Made by a program: the position numbers and the translations under genes
Notes under the pieces: model-generated
What the model saw: only the letters and a program-made list of their open reading frames with translations
Database searches by the model: none
Told to the model about the DNA's origin: nothing
Source: Ligustrum vulgare
Lineage: Eukaryota; Streptophyta; Magnoliopsida; Lamiales; Oleaceae
Reading direction: 5' to 3'
Assembly: GCA_963555705.1 (NCBI GenBank)
Contig: OY743169.1
Span: 6,572,014-6,636,013 of the forward strand
Length of the DNA: 64,000 nt
In this document: piece after piece, positions 24,401 to 36,677 of the stretch
Layout of the letters: every line of letters starts with the position of its first letter
Numbering within the stretch: position 1 is the stretch's first letter

Positions 24401-27400
24401 ATGGCAACTGAATTGCGCCGGGTCGGATTCTCTGTCCGACCTCAAATTCAATCCCTTCACAAACACCACAGCAGTATTTCCATCCAAACTAGCAGCATAA
24501 ACCAGATTCTCCCAAGAATGAACCGTCTGATTATTCATCCATAACCCAGTATTATCCTCCAGGACTCCATTTTTACCACTCATAGTCATCCCCAAATTTA
24601 CCACAGTCGAATAATTCACAGATGGAATTGGGCACCTCACAATTGACCTAAACTCATCATATTCATCTACGGACAATACATTTTGCTTAACCAAAATACC
24701 CCTATCCCTTTCTCCAGAACTCCCAGTCCTGCGACTTTCCAATACATTTTTACGATAATAAACACATTCCAATACATTTGTGCATTTCATTGTCAATCAT
24801 CATATCAAAATATAATTAAACTATAAGTACATAAAAGCTAAATGGCCAGAACCTAAAATTAAAAAGTTATAATCTTTTGCAAGCAGCAGACTGATTCAAA
24901 ATTCAAAAACAAATCAAAAAAAAAAAAAAAAAAATCTGAAAATAAAAGGAAGAAGATAGAAGACAGAAGGAGTTACCTCAAACGAAACCGGAAGAAGGAG
25001 GTTAGGGCAAGAAGCGGCTGGAGGAATTTGGTCAGAGCGACGCCTGTGGAGGAGTAGTTCGACTGGAGCGACGCCCGTGGAGGAGTTTTCCGAGAATGTT
25101 GTGGGAGGTTGAGAGTATCGTTGTTGTTTAACCAGAATAGGGAGAAAAGAAATCGTTCAAAGTCTTTAGGTTAGGTTGTGGAGAAATAAAGATAAATCTT
25201 ATTTATACTTTGTACTCAAAGTCCATCAAAATCAACTATGTTTCAAAATTTTGTTAGGTTGATTAATAAATTGAATAACAGTAAATTTTGAAGGATTTTA
25301 AAAAGTCTCAATTAAATAAAGCATGACTTTAAAAGACATTTTAAGAGTCTATTAAAATCTAAATTGAATAACTCAAGATTTTAATGGATTTAAAAAAGTC
25401 TAGATTGAATACCCCTAGACTTTTAAATTCCATCAAAGTCTTTAAATTTCCTTCCAAATCCTAATTAAATAAACCCCCCTAAGAGATTACTGTCAGATTA
25501 AATTTGATTTTGATTTATCTGAGGCTTATGATACTATTTTTAAAACCTGATAGTGAAAATTTATGTAATTTTGATTTAAACGACTATAGATGATATATGT
25601 AGGGAAAGGTAATATTTACTTGATTTCCCAAATTTATTTCAAATAAGGTGAATTAATAACCTTTAATTTGATTAATACAATGGATTATTCTAAATTTTAA
25701 ATGATTATCTAGAGAAAATAGTTAATAAAGATGTTCTTGTTTGTTTCATTATTTACTGACAGGTGGTAAAAGTGGAAACATGGGAGGCTTTCATTTCGGA
25801 TACTCTACTTTTTGCAAAGGTGCTATCTTTGATGTTGTTTATTTGCTTTTAGTCTCTTTTTAAATATATCTTATTAATATGGTTTGCTCTTTTAGGAGAA
25901 TGATGCATTTGCCTCAAACACGTTGTGTGAACAGCTTAAATGAATCATATTTGCTAAATGTCGTTAAGCAAAGTCATAAATTGCAAAATTTTGGAAGCAC
26001 TGAAACTTTTGTGAATGATAGAACTGATAGATTTTAAGATTTGATAGGATAGATTTCACTGAAGAAGAAAAGGAGTAGAAAGAGAAGAATAGGTGAGAAA
26101 TGAGAATGCCATATTAGACTTTTATTAATTTGCCTTGATAAGTAAGACAGCATGGCTTATCCAGTAACATCTCCACATAAAGAAGGAAAGTACCACAACT
26201 GAAATATGTTCATTTTATCATCTTCATCAAAAAAGAGAATTTCCTTGTCACTATTTGATAATGACATTTTAAATGAAACATCAATATAAATTTCTGAAAT
26301 ATTAATTACACATGACAAACACAACTAGTCAATTTTCAGCCTTTGCCAATTTCAGTTGAGCTCACCATTTGTAAGGATGGAGGTCTTTGACAAAGAACTC
26401 AATTCTGGGCTGTAAAGAGAAGCTTGAGGATCGTTATCTAATTGCATATATTTTGCTTGATTCCTCAATTTGACATGTACAAAATTTGCACTAGTTACAT
26501 AGAGGAAGGGGTGATAAAATTCCAACAAATTTGGTGGATTCTTAGCCAGACTGTGTTGAGTTATATTCAATAACCTTTTATTGGATTATATGTTATCTGG
26601 AACATGTCTTCCTACTTTGTAGCCTTACATGCCTGCTTTCTTTTCATTTTACATAATTCTTTTATATTTTAACTTTTCAGAAAATGTATCTTTTAACTCG
26701 AGATCATAATTTCTCAGATTTTCCTTGTTGCTATTGCTTTGGTAATGGACTATCACGTGGCTTTGTGGTATGCATTAGTATTTTCTGGTAGGTCTTGCAT
26801 ATTGGAAGTTGTCAAAAGTTTTAATTGACATAATCATTTTACCTTATGACATTCTGCTTTTTTTTTCCCAACAGTTATATATGTTATAGCACAACAACCT
26901 GCATATGAAGGACTAGGTATGGGATTATCTCACTGGCATTATCTTTTTCCCCTTTGCCTCTGTTATAATATTGTCTTTTTTCTTTGACTGCTTTTTTATA
27001 TTTCTTCTTCATTTGACTTTTCTAGGTACATCAGACCAACTAACACCGCTTCAGTTGGAAACTTTGCTAACTGAAGGGAACAAGTCAAAAATCTGGCTGG
27101 TGGGTTTTTGGACTTGCTTTTGTTATTCTAACAAAGATGTGGAATCTGAGTGCATGTCTTTACAAAACTCTTGTGATAACATTGTAGTCGGTGAATTAAC
27201 GAAAAGAAAAAGTAAGAGGCAAGAAAAGAACACTAGTTATCTCATGTATTACACACCGAGTGAAAGATTTTGTACTCAATCTCCCTATCGTCTTTGATTC
27301 TGCTTAACATAAATGTTATTGTCACGACAGTTAAAGGTGCGAGCATTGTAATTATCGCATAAGGCATCACTCATACTGGTTCTGACATTGTGTTATGCTA

Positions 27401-28862
27401 TTTAAAATTTTCACAAGTTCAATTGATTTTATGTCACTTTTAGACTTCTAGTGTATTGCTTGGTCATTGTTTCTAGGTTCTTGCTTTGGAAGGATTTTTG
27501 ATTGCCAATTCTGACACGGCTTGTTTTCTAGGATGAAGGGAGTGCGTATTGGCTATTTGATTATCAGATCTAGTTGAGACTTTGTTTTACGTTCAAAGAA
27601 AAGTTTCCTGTAATAACAAAAGAATGTAATTGAACTCCGTTTTATTGACCTCCAAAAGTTCTGGTTAATTGATAACCAGAGATTCTCAAAGAACTTCACT
27701 TGAGGGATAAAGTTCAATAAATAAATTACATGGAGGGAGAGAAAGGTTAGCGTCTTAGTGATTGCAATGGTAGATTTGTTTTGTGACTAAGATGATTTCT
27801 GGTGTAGTTAAGCTAAAATGGCCTTTTAAATCCACATATCATTTCCATAATTACATGCTGAAGTTCAAGTTAATCTGTCAGATGTACACACACATTACAT
27901 CATCTACTTCGTGCAGTATTCTGGTCTTTATTAAGATCCAGATTTTTGGCTAACTAAAGAGATTCTCAGTGTTATAATATTTATTGAACTTCTTTAGAGG
28001 CTTAATATTTATTGTTCTGCTTTTGTTGTGAGGTGATCTTACGAGCCATATCTAAGATAAGGTTCCTTGGTGTGTGTTATTTACTACTGAGATTATTTTC
28101 ACTGATGATATTCAGATTGTAAGAGGGATAAATCTCAGATTAGAACTTTGTAGTGCTTGGGAATTTAAGATTCTAGATTAAGTAGAACTAATACCTGGAA
28201 TGCTCTTTTAATCACAATTGAAACGAAGATTGAAAGAGTCAAAATAAAGTTGTATTATCCTCGTGTGCAGACACTTTTGGGTCATTGAATTTGATCGTTA
28301 AGCATGTCTAGGGATTTTGTAAACGATCTGAGTTATAAATAGATAGAAATTAGTTGTGGATTAGGTAGTATTTGAGGGTCCATTGAATTCATGAAATGTG
28401 TGGATAAAGAGTTACTTGGTGTTTACAAACAGTTTATAAACAAAGGCCAAACATATGCTAAGAAAAGGTTATGAAGATGTGTATTACATAAGGTTAGACT
28501 AATTATGCTATATGTGCAAAGTGGTCATTAGATGACAAGATAGCCACAAAATAATCATAGCAGAAATAAAGATATTAAAATGGATGTGCGATCAACTTAG
28601 TATGAATAAAATAAGAAATGAAGCTGTAAGACAAAAATGGATTAAGGGAGGCTTTTACATGTCGTATAGGTATTTTCATAGACCCAAAGCTGTTACTCAC
28701 GCTAAAGGTGTAGTCTCAATCGAACAAGTTAGAAAAGGGAGAAGTAGAATTTAATATGTACCGAGTTGATTGAGTAAAAATTTGAGTTCATCGAACTTTT
28801 CAGAGGTAGCTATTAATCAATAACAGCAAAGAAAGATGTGAAACGGATCTCAAAATTTATTG

Positions 28863-28907
<45 letters not shown>

Positions 28908-31900
28908 AGTAGCTTTTTTGTTATGGTTCATGCCGGCAAGGGCAGCCTATTTATTCATTGCTTCGTACCTATCTCGGTGCTTATTCTATATTTTTTAAAC
29001 CATTACAAACAATGCCAAGAACCCAATAAAATGTCAATTTTCCATAAACCTATTGTTGTTTTCTTGACCTTTCTTACGTTCCATATTTGTTGATGATTTG
29101 TATTTTACTTGAATGACCGGATTTTCCAATAAAAATATCCCTTTAACTTTTCTTTATGTTTCTTGATGCTTGAGCTACAGTTCTATGGAAAATTTGAGTT
29201 TGCCTTTTAAACGTGCTTGTTTTGATTTTTAGGGATAAATACAAGCTTGTAGCACTCTTCTGTTGCTTAACTAAATTATTCATTGGCTGCATTATATTTA
29301 TTATATTTCCTAATGCATATTGCAGCATGATATATCCAACCATGGCATGTTGATAATACCAGGATTAGTTGAACCTTCAATAATTATTGATGTGCCGCAT
29401 ATACAAGTGACTTGACTAAAATATGCAGCCTAAGGAAAGAATTGTTTCTAAGTTTTCATTGTTCCAGGCAGCCAAGTGTATATTTTTATTTCCTTTTCTC
29501 TAAGCTCAGCACCAAGTTATCATTTTGACAGGTGGAATTTCGCTCTTTGTCTACATCTGGTTGCATAAACTTAAGTTCCCTTTTTCCTGAACTCTCAATT
29601 ACGTAAGTCTCGAGTCTTTGCTATTCTCTTCTGCTTGAGTTTATGATTTCTAAACCGTTGTCAATCGTGCTAAAACACCTTTTTATCCTCAACTTACTAC
29701 TTTCAGTTACAAGCGTTTTCTTGCTTCAGTATAGCCATCTCATATTTGTATTTTTCCCTTGTTATACAGATACTCTAACAAATATTTATCATTCGGAATA
29801 GTTGATCTTGGACTCTTTCCTAATGCCGCTGAGAAGTTTGGAATCACTCTCGGTAGAAATATATCATGACTTCAGATTATTTTTAGTAGCTTTGATCACT
29901 CATTTATTTCAAGTTGCTTTTTTGATTGTTTTCACTATAACGACATAATATTATACACTAAGTGCATGTTCGGCACACAATATTGGATGTTGGATAGGGC
30001 TAGACACTAGACAGTTTAATAAACAAAGTTTTAGGTTTTATTTTCTTTCTTAATTAGTGTCGAGTGCTATCCAATACTCCATTCCAAACATGCCATAATT
30101 GTTGTCCTGTCTTCATGTATACTTCCATCATTAACTATTTTTCCGAAACTGTGCAGCAAGCCTACACCAGCTTCCAGTATATATAATGTTCTACGATGGA
30201 GTTGAGTTGACACGCTTACCTGACATGGATTTTGAAACAAAAGTTTTTGATTCTCCCATCTCCAAGGTAATTTTATGAAGATCAAAAGATTTCCTGCTCT
30301 TTTTTTCTGAAATATGTATGTTTTTTAAACCATAATCTAAAAGGTTTTACATCTGTTCTGTGTCGAATCTCTCAGTTTCTTGGTGCTCATACAAACCTTC
30401 ATGATTTTGTCTACTGTAGTAGTTACTGCTTTTTAATTTTTCTAAATTTTGACATGTCTCACATAATGGGCACGGATTATAAATTACTAGCAATTTAAGA
30501 ATATAAACAATTAGTTGTTACCGCTGCATCAGTTAAACATTTGGACAAACTGAAGTAGCTACTTCAAATTAACCATAACCTATACAAAATCGCATTCAGA
30601 ACTTGTTACGCACTGCTGACCCACATGACACTTTTTATAGCATTACATCAATGCTCCAGCTACCATGACTTTACTCAAAAATCAAAAAGAGGAACAAGGG
30701 GGATACATTTACATTAATACCTATCCCTAATGGGATTAACTAAAAAAGGCAATGTGTTAATTCTAGTACTTGATCCCTTCTTTCTGTACTACTGGTGGCT
30801 GCTTCTTTCATACATATATAATTTGGAGGTCCACCGATATATCTCAAAAGAACTAGTAGCATAGCGGACAGTTACAGCAAAGATGAATTCCAACATAAAG
30901 AGATCCTCATCTTGAGTATCGTAAGGACCACGTCCATCCAAATTGTCCAATGAAACTTCCAACTATCTCAGGTAATAGCTGGGCTATATCAAATTAACGT
31001 ACCCTCTAGGCATTGTTATCTGAAAATTAGAGTAAATCGAGGGGTGAGTTTACCCACAACTCAGTGAGTGAAATATAGTGCAAGTGTGAGATTGTTGCAT
31101 GAATTGAAATAAAAAAATCTTATATTCCTTATCTTTTGGCTTTTACGGAGTTGTCGGTTGTATACTTGAGCTCAATTATTTATACCAAGAAAGTGGGCAA
31201 ATAACATGAATAATTCTTGCATTTTCTCGACTATCATTTACATAAATTTTGACATAATACCATTTGTGATACTTGTACTACAATGTTGATCAACATGAAT
31301 TCTAAGGCAACGGTCCAAAGACTTAGAGCGTGTTTGATTCTAGTTAAAATGAGTTTTTTTGAAATGAATAGTGATTTTTAGGAGAATGGATGGTTGAAAT
31401 TTGGTTGAAAAGTCAAATATTGTGGGATTGACTTTTAATGGATGATTGAGATTGAATACTGTAGAAAAATGAGAAAATTTTAATGAGAATCAAACAAGGG
31501 CTTAGTATACAACCTAAATAATTTTCCTCACATTTTACGCTTTTCTGAAATTAAATGCGTAGGATTTGTGAACCTTGAAGAAGATTGGACATCACAAGTT
31601 CTTGTTCGGAGTCTTATGTATCACTTCTTTATTCCTATTGGATGACTATCTGGTCCCATTTTCTATTTTTAAACTTTCAATTAACACAATAGTGCATGTG
31701 AATGTGTTCTACAGTGTGATTTAATGCATGTCCTAGGAATCACCGTCTTTCAGGGCAACCAAGTTTTTGATTTTGTATTATTGTGAATGAAAGATAAAAT
31801 GGTTGAGCAATTAATAATTTCTATTATGCTTTTCTTTGACAAATGTCTATGTGGATTTTTTTTCTTTTTTTTCTTTCAGAAACTTCTTTGCCGGCATTTT

Positions 31901-31942
31901 GAGCTTGATAAACTTCTCCTCGATTATGTAAAAGCTAAATAG
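21453..31942 (+). CDS. TMX2: Thioredoxin-related transmembrane protein 2 homologue
   Basis: Ten exons join to 750 nt (249 aa) with every GT/AG junction in phase: 21453-21587, 21690-21734, 25763-25819, 26718-26787, 26875-26916, 27026-27099, 29532-29602, 29770-29852, 30157-30266, 31880-31942 (stop TAG). The N-terminus MKSINRVISEPYYLL with hydrophobic segments at about 11-30, 46-60 and 80-110 indicates a multi-pass membrane anchor. A thioredoxin-fold domain follows (KIWLVEF ... YSNKYLSFGIVDLGLFPN ... LPVYIMFYDG). The redox site is TSGC (Cys152) rather than CxxC, so a classical dithiol mechanism is absent. TMX2 proteins are ER/mitochondria-associated membrane proteins in animals; the plant role is little known. 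There is no C-terminal KKxx signal (ends YVKAK). Intron 2 carries a Harbinger element, introns 8 and 9 carry MITEs. The coding frame appears intact. Confidence 0.9.
22516..23488 (-). CDS. Myb/SANT-like DNA-binding protein of the Harbinger element
   Basis: Two exons, 23488-23141 and 23037-22516, joined in phase 0 (AAG|GTACAC donor, TAG acceptor), encode 289 aa. Residues about 14-116 form a trihelix/SANT-like fold of the Myb_DNA-bind_3 type (KVWMVEESNELLKIL ... YQSRMKWFKNRYNDY ... GFGWDPFTKKFTASDEVWD), followed after the splice by MDYEDLKIVIGN, the usual downstream motif of the family. The C-terminal part is acidic and Ser-rich with a basic KRNRSK cluster. In Harbinger elements this protein helps nuclear import and binds element ends to recruit transposase (family knowledge). 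The frame is undamaged, unlike the missing transposase. It could alternatively be a domesticated host Myb-like gene, but its position between the TIRs argues against that. Confidence 0.75.
23890..24790 (-). pseudogene. GT92 glycosyltransferase, internally deleted copy in transposon
   Basis: ATG at 24790; the 259-codon frame ends at 24011. Residues about 43-180 match the pre-catalytic region of plant GT92 (DUF23) proteins (FRSIVRCPIPSVNYS, AVVFVKGLNLR, TAAQEVVRCSLPRS). Residues about 193-259 match the far C-terminal region (PERHKSIIRP, VHHFHLRKG, NHYKYQVWEVFRAKFY). The catalytic core between them, including the DxD region, is missing. A stop at ATYVAD then shifts frame, and the true C-terminus (FCEVWDTGLSDFVLAN ... 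LLPWE) is readable in the next frame to the TAG at 23890-23892. An upstream exon with donor TTTGAG|GTAACT (24977) near the right TIR may provide a leader. It cannot be an active transferase. Confidence 0.75.
28865..28906. repeat. Poly-A run in TMX2 intron 6
   Basis: 42 consecutive A residues. No retroposed sequence with a recognisable head was found just upstream, so it is listed as a mononucleotide repeat rather than a SINE/LINE tail. Confidence 0.9.
29962..30094. mobile_element. MITE-like element in TMX2 intron 8
   Basis: The left end GTGCATGTTCGG...TATTGGATG and right end CCAATACTCC...CCAAACATGCC are imperfect inverted repeats over about 30 bp, with no coding capacity. A target duplication is not clear. 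Probably a nonautonomous DNA transposon. Confidence 0.5.
31326..31501. mobile_element. Tourist-like MITE in TMX2 intron 9
   Basis: 176 bp with ends GAGCGTGTTTGATTC and GAATCAAACAAGGGC, flanked by TTA on both sides (31323-31325, 31502-31504). TIR plus TTA duplication fit a PIF/Harbinger-derived MITE. No ORF. Confidence 0.75.
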
Positions 31943-34900
31943 GTAAGTAGAATTTGGAGCATGTCCTAAGACTCGGAAATTTTGAGCTTATATTCCTTAT
32001 GATTCGATCGAGTTCTATCTTTTATCATAGTAAAGTTAAATGAGTTATTTTCATGTATTCATGCTCTATAGTGGCAAAGCAGGTCTTGACAATTCAGCAT
32101 GCTTTTCCATATCAATTGGTTTTACATTCTCAGCTAGTAACTTATTCTTAGGGTGCTTCAGTTCCTTTCATTTTGAATATGGTACAAAAATTTACATTTA
32201 TTGCCAAATCTTCCTGATACCAAGTTAAAAACACGCACTTCACAGGAGCTCATCTAGTCTTTGTCTTGTTCCATGCAGTTGAATGTCTTCCTACGCTTAG
32301 GATCAAGAAAAACGTAGCCATGTGACATAATGTATAATCTACTGAGTTTCTCTTCCCATTCAGATCTGAAATTACAGAAAATATCATATGAAATGAACCC
32401 TTCAAATCTTGGGCAATTAGCAAAAGTTATAAATCTGAGATTGCTTGTTACGTGAAGATCTTGCAAGTAAATGACAAATTTTGTGGTTATGTTAAAAATT
32501 ACCGAGGTACAAACAGATGCTTCGTTAGTATTACAATGGGACATATTTAAACTAAAAACAAATTAGTATAATTTACAAAAACTGTACACACAGGAAATAA
32601 AAATTATTGACCTTCATTTAATTTAAAACAAAATAATATCAAGATATACGGTCCTACAGAACCCTTCATTATAATTAAAAGAAAAAAATAAGTAAAAGAA
32701 GGTCTATCGACTATCCTACCAAATCCTTCAGCACTGTCAATGGAGAATCTTTTGACAGGAGCCCGTGGGGTTTCTTCCATTTAAGCCCGTGAAATTGCTA
32801 TTTTTCGAATCACTGCTAAATCTTGACTGACATGTAATGGTGCATTCAGAAAGAAAACAAACCAGAAACCCTGTACTCTCTGTTCTTGAACACAAGCACG
32901 CAACGATTATAATTTATCAAAAAATTTATAAATAACACAGTTTTCCAAACCACTTTTTAACCGCATATTTTAGCTAAAAACATCAAAACCAATTTAAATC
33001 CGGACACAAATGTTGCCGAACAGAGCCTTAGGTAAATGAGAACAAATATATACTCAATATAGTAAATTCTATCATCAAATATTCAATCCCACTCCCCAGA
33101 TTTGATGGTAAAATCTAATTTTGGCTTAACATACTGTTGATGCTCTCACCACTTTGATTCATGGTGTCCGATTTCTATCGCATGGATTCTTCAAAGGGCC
33201 CCTCCATGATCGTATAATCACTTATTTCTCTTTAACTTTTTCCTAAATGGAAAGAAACAATTTGTGATGGAATTAGAAGAATATATTATTCTTCACCCCT
33301 TTCTGTATCTTCTTCAACTCTGGAGTGGACCATTCTTTGAAATGGGCTAACCCTTTTTCCGAAGTAAAGATTTTTTCTCCAGAAAACAGTCTCACAAACT
33401 TCCAATTATTGCTTCTCCTAAATGAATTCCACCCCACCCTAAGAACCTTTTGTTGCTTGTTTATAGAGTGGGATGACTGGAATTGGAGGTTGAAATAGTT
33501 GTTGTCAATTGGTGAAATCCTTAAAATGACAATTGTGTGGTAGCTTGCACATGCTGGCCCCATAAACTCATGAATTATTATGTCCATATAAAACGACGTT
33601 TATGAGATATTTGATATGCTGAATTGAATTGTATAAAACAAGATTAAAGAGGAAAAAGAAATTATCTAGCTCGTCCAATTTTTGTGTAATTATCTATTTG
33701 ATAAGAGTGTTTATAAACAATATACTTCCCCAAAATACTTTGTAACCACAAACATTTTTTCAAATCACATATTTTACCTCGAAAACAAAAAATTCTTTGT
33801 TTATAAAGCAATAACTTTTACCAAATAGAGGCTATATTATGCACTATGTTGATTATAGAACGTGCTTTAGTGAAATATCCATAGGCATAGAATTCATGAT
33901 ATTTAAGGACATGTTTAGACCGTCATTCATGACTAACACTAGAAATAAGTGGACACGGATTCTTGATTGTTTTCTTGGGGCATTGGAATTTCTTTCAAAT
34001 TTCAGAAGTCCTTAGCAAGCTTTACTTAAAGAAATTAATTGATAGAGAGGTTTCCACTAGTAAACACACTAAAAATCAGATTTTCAACTACTTTGTCTTT
34101 CAAACTCTGTTTCATTATGAATATCAATCTTATCTAGTTGAAACTGAATCTCTTTCATTTCATTTGATTTCATTCACAAATTTCAAGGAAATCAAGAAAG
34201 ACGATTAAATTTCCTTTGTTTTGTTCTTTTGAATGGTCAAAAGTTATTTAAATCATAAGCCCTTTGTATTAGATAGTGCATTAGTCTCATTCTCTGATGT
34301 TGAAATGTATTTATTAATCATCCCATTTAGTATCCCATAAAATATGTAATGCCCATAATTTAAAATTTTAAAACTGGCCACTTCTTAAAGCTTTGGGGTG
34401 AGTCATTGGATCATAGAAAAGAGTGGTTGCATAATGAGTCTACATATTTGATATAAAAGTACAGCCAACTTGAAATCGATTGATACATACAAAATATATT
34501 TTACATACAAATATAGTAGTAAATAAGAGACTATTAATTAACTTTCAAAAATGTTAAAGTTCGGGTATCGTAAGTAAAATACATGATTATTAACTTGACT
34601 CACAATAAAATCGCCTTTAGAAAAACCCTAAAACCCGATAATTTCTTTAGAGAGAGGAAAAAAAAGCATTTTCTGTGGGAAAGCATACTTTTGCAAAGCA
34701 AGAGGCACTGTTTCCATAGTTCACGGAGTGTGATAAATTTGTAGACAAATAACACTTTGCATTTGAATTCTGCATATCACGCTTGTTACTGCATCTCCTA
34801 GCAATTGAAGGGTCAAACTACTTTTTCTTCTTTTACACAAGAATATGGTCGGCAATAGACAATAAGTAGATTTGACTATGCTCAACTTTTTTTGAAAGTA

Positions 34901-36677
34901 TGCAGAGTCGAGCATGTCAACCCTTCAATAAAATTCTTGACAGTATGTAGAGCCGAACATAAATCACTTATTTTTAACGCTCTCCGGGCTTCCATTACTT
35001 CAAAGAAATCTTTAATCTTCAAATATTTTCTTTTTCTAAATCTCTCATACAAGGCAAAATTAAGACAAGTGCACTGGTCAAATGATCTACTAAAGTGAGT
35101 AACTGTGAGTTGGTGTCAAGTACTCAAATGAACCTGTTTGCACGTGTATCCAATGATCATCATGATTACAGATGATCTTAAACAAAACTAGCTGGCTCAA
35201 AGAAGGAATCAATCATGATTTAAAAAAAAAAGTATTTTTACATGCATGATCTGCACAAATTGCACCAGAAGTAGGGAAAAAACAGGAGACAAGACATATA
35301 ATTTATTCTTTTCTGCTACTCTTGATTGAAAGAACTTTTCTGAATATTGGGAGGAAAAAATACTTTTTGAACAGAAAGAAGAACTCTTTTGCATGGTCTC
35401 CAAGAAAACTATGATTAAAATCTTGAATCTTTCGAGATTAGAAACTTGAAAATAAGATCAAATCCATGACAGCAAATCTTAGCTGTTTGATCTTTTTCCA
35501 TGTTTGCTTGTTCATTTTATATGTTTAGACTCATCTTTATGAATGGAATCTTCTATCTGTTCAAGTGTGTTCTCATTGAAAAATATATATATATATGAAC
35601 GGGTTATTGTCACAATTATATAATGGGGTTGGGAGAAAAAATGTGAAGCACCATCATTAGAATGAAGAAAGAAGAGTTGGGCTTGTGGGCAAGCTCTGGT
35701 TGGAAAGTGTCCCTTTCCGGGATTTTGCATGTTTAAACATTTGACCTAATTTTTGAACTGCATTTTTTTTTTTTTTTTTTAAATAATAGTTGCACACTGA
35801 TGGGACTTCAATGTTAGAATATATTATATGTATGGTACAAAAGACGAGTATGAAGAAAAACCTTCAAGAAATCGTCAAAATGTGTTATAAGTACGTTATT
35901 TGAAGGTAATTTAGAAGTAGTATGTTGCGTTAATCGAGTATACATACTGGAAGAAGTGTTTAATTTCCAAACTTCACCTCCGGTAACAGTACTTAGATTT
36001 ACTTAATAAATAAATAAATAAATAAAATCCTTATATATATCTCCGAAGAAAAGAAGTTACAAATGGTGAAATTTAGGTGAAAAGAAAATGAATTCTAGTG
36101 AATTAAATTACAGAGAATTGAATTCCTGAAAATTTGATGTTTTATGGGTTTGATTGGTTTAATTTTTTAGGTGAAAAAATTGGGAAATTTTTCAATTTTT
36201 GTTGTTTGATTGACATTATTTTTCATGACAAATAAAGCAAAATTTAGCTATTCTAATCAAATTTTTTTTTAAATTTTTCACGCATTTGTACTTTATAATA
36301 ATAATGTTAATTTTTGAGCAAAAAATAAATCAATTAACAACAACAACAAAAATTATAAAACATGATGAAAATGGTTAAAAATTTTACCTGAAAAATAAAT
36401 TCTAGTAGCTAGCAGAGAAAATGATTTCCCTAATTTGAAGGAACACGAGCTAGTGAGAGAAAAATAAGGAAAATGAATTACCCGAAAAATATTACTTGTC
36501 AAATAAAAAAAAGTGGAAAAAGTGCTGAAAAATCTTTGAATTCCCTGAAAAAAACCATGTTTCAAACGCACCCTAAGTGAAAATATGGCAATTGCCATTA
36601 TAATGTACTAACCCAAAGTCCCAGCCTTTCCCCCAATAAAAAAACAAATAAATAAAATAAGAAACCACAAAAATCAC
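31943..36677. other. Intergenic region with no convincing gene
   Basis: Only short frames occur. A minus-strand frame at 32254-32544 contains FRSEWEEKLSRLYIMSHGYV preceded by a plausible acceptor (TTTCAG at about 32367), so a terminal exon of a convergent gene is possible, but no partner exons were found. The sequence near 32990-33027 (CCGAACAGAGCCTTAGG) looks like a MITE end without a visible mate. Several A/T mononucleotide and TA runs occur (for example 35583-35596, 35763-35780). Confidence 0.4.
33273..33587 (-). CDS. Unrecognised 104-codon ORF
   Basis: I do not recognise this frame. It starts MDIIIHEFMGPACASYH and ends KKIQKGVKNNIFF, with a moderately basic, aromatic composition and no membrane segment or known motif. 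It is longer than most random frames in this AT-rich stretch, but no intron junctions or neighbouring exons support a gene. It may be chance. Confidence 0.15.
   Translation of the reverse strand: MDIIIHEFMGPACASYHTIVILRISPIDNNYFNLQFQSSHSINKQQKVLRVGWNSFRRSNNWKFVRLFSGEKIFTSEKGLAHFKEWSTPELKKIQKGVKNNIFF

Larger units (their letters stand above)
21861..25479 (-). mobile_element. PIF/Harbinger element with Myb-like gene and captured GT92 fragment
   Basis: Terminal inverted repeats GGGTGGTTTATTCAATTGGG (left) and AATTAAATAAACCCCCC (right) are bordered by TAA on both sides (21858-21860 and 25480-25482), the 3-bp duplication typical of PIF/Harbinger. The subterminal regions have many AAAGACTTTT-like short repeats. 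On the minus strand the element carries a Myb/SANT-like gene (the usual Harbinger second ORF) and a GT92 glycosyltransferase fragment; no DDE transposase is visible. It sits in intron 2 of the TMX2 gene in antisense orientation. A 1.07-kb deletion derivative of the same family is at 3295-4361. Confidence 0.85.

Noticed and set aside
28860..29093. Frame starting with a poly-lysine run
   Set aside because: The lysines come from 42 consecutive A residues inside TMX2 intron 6.
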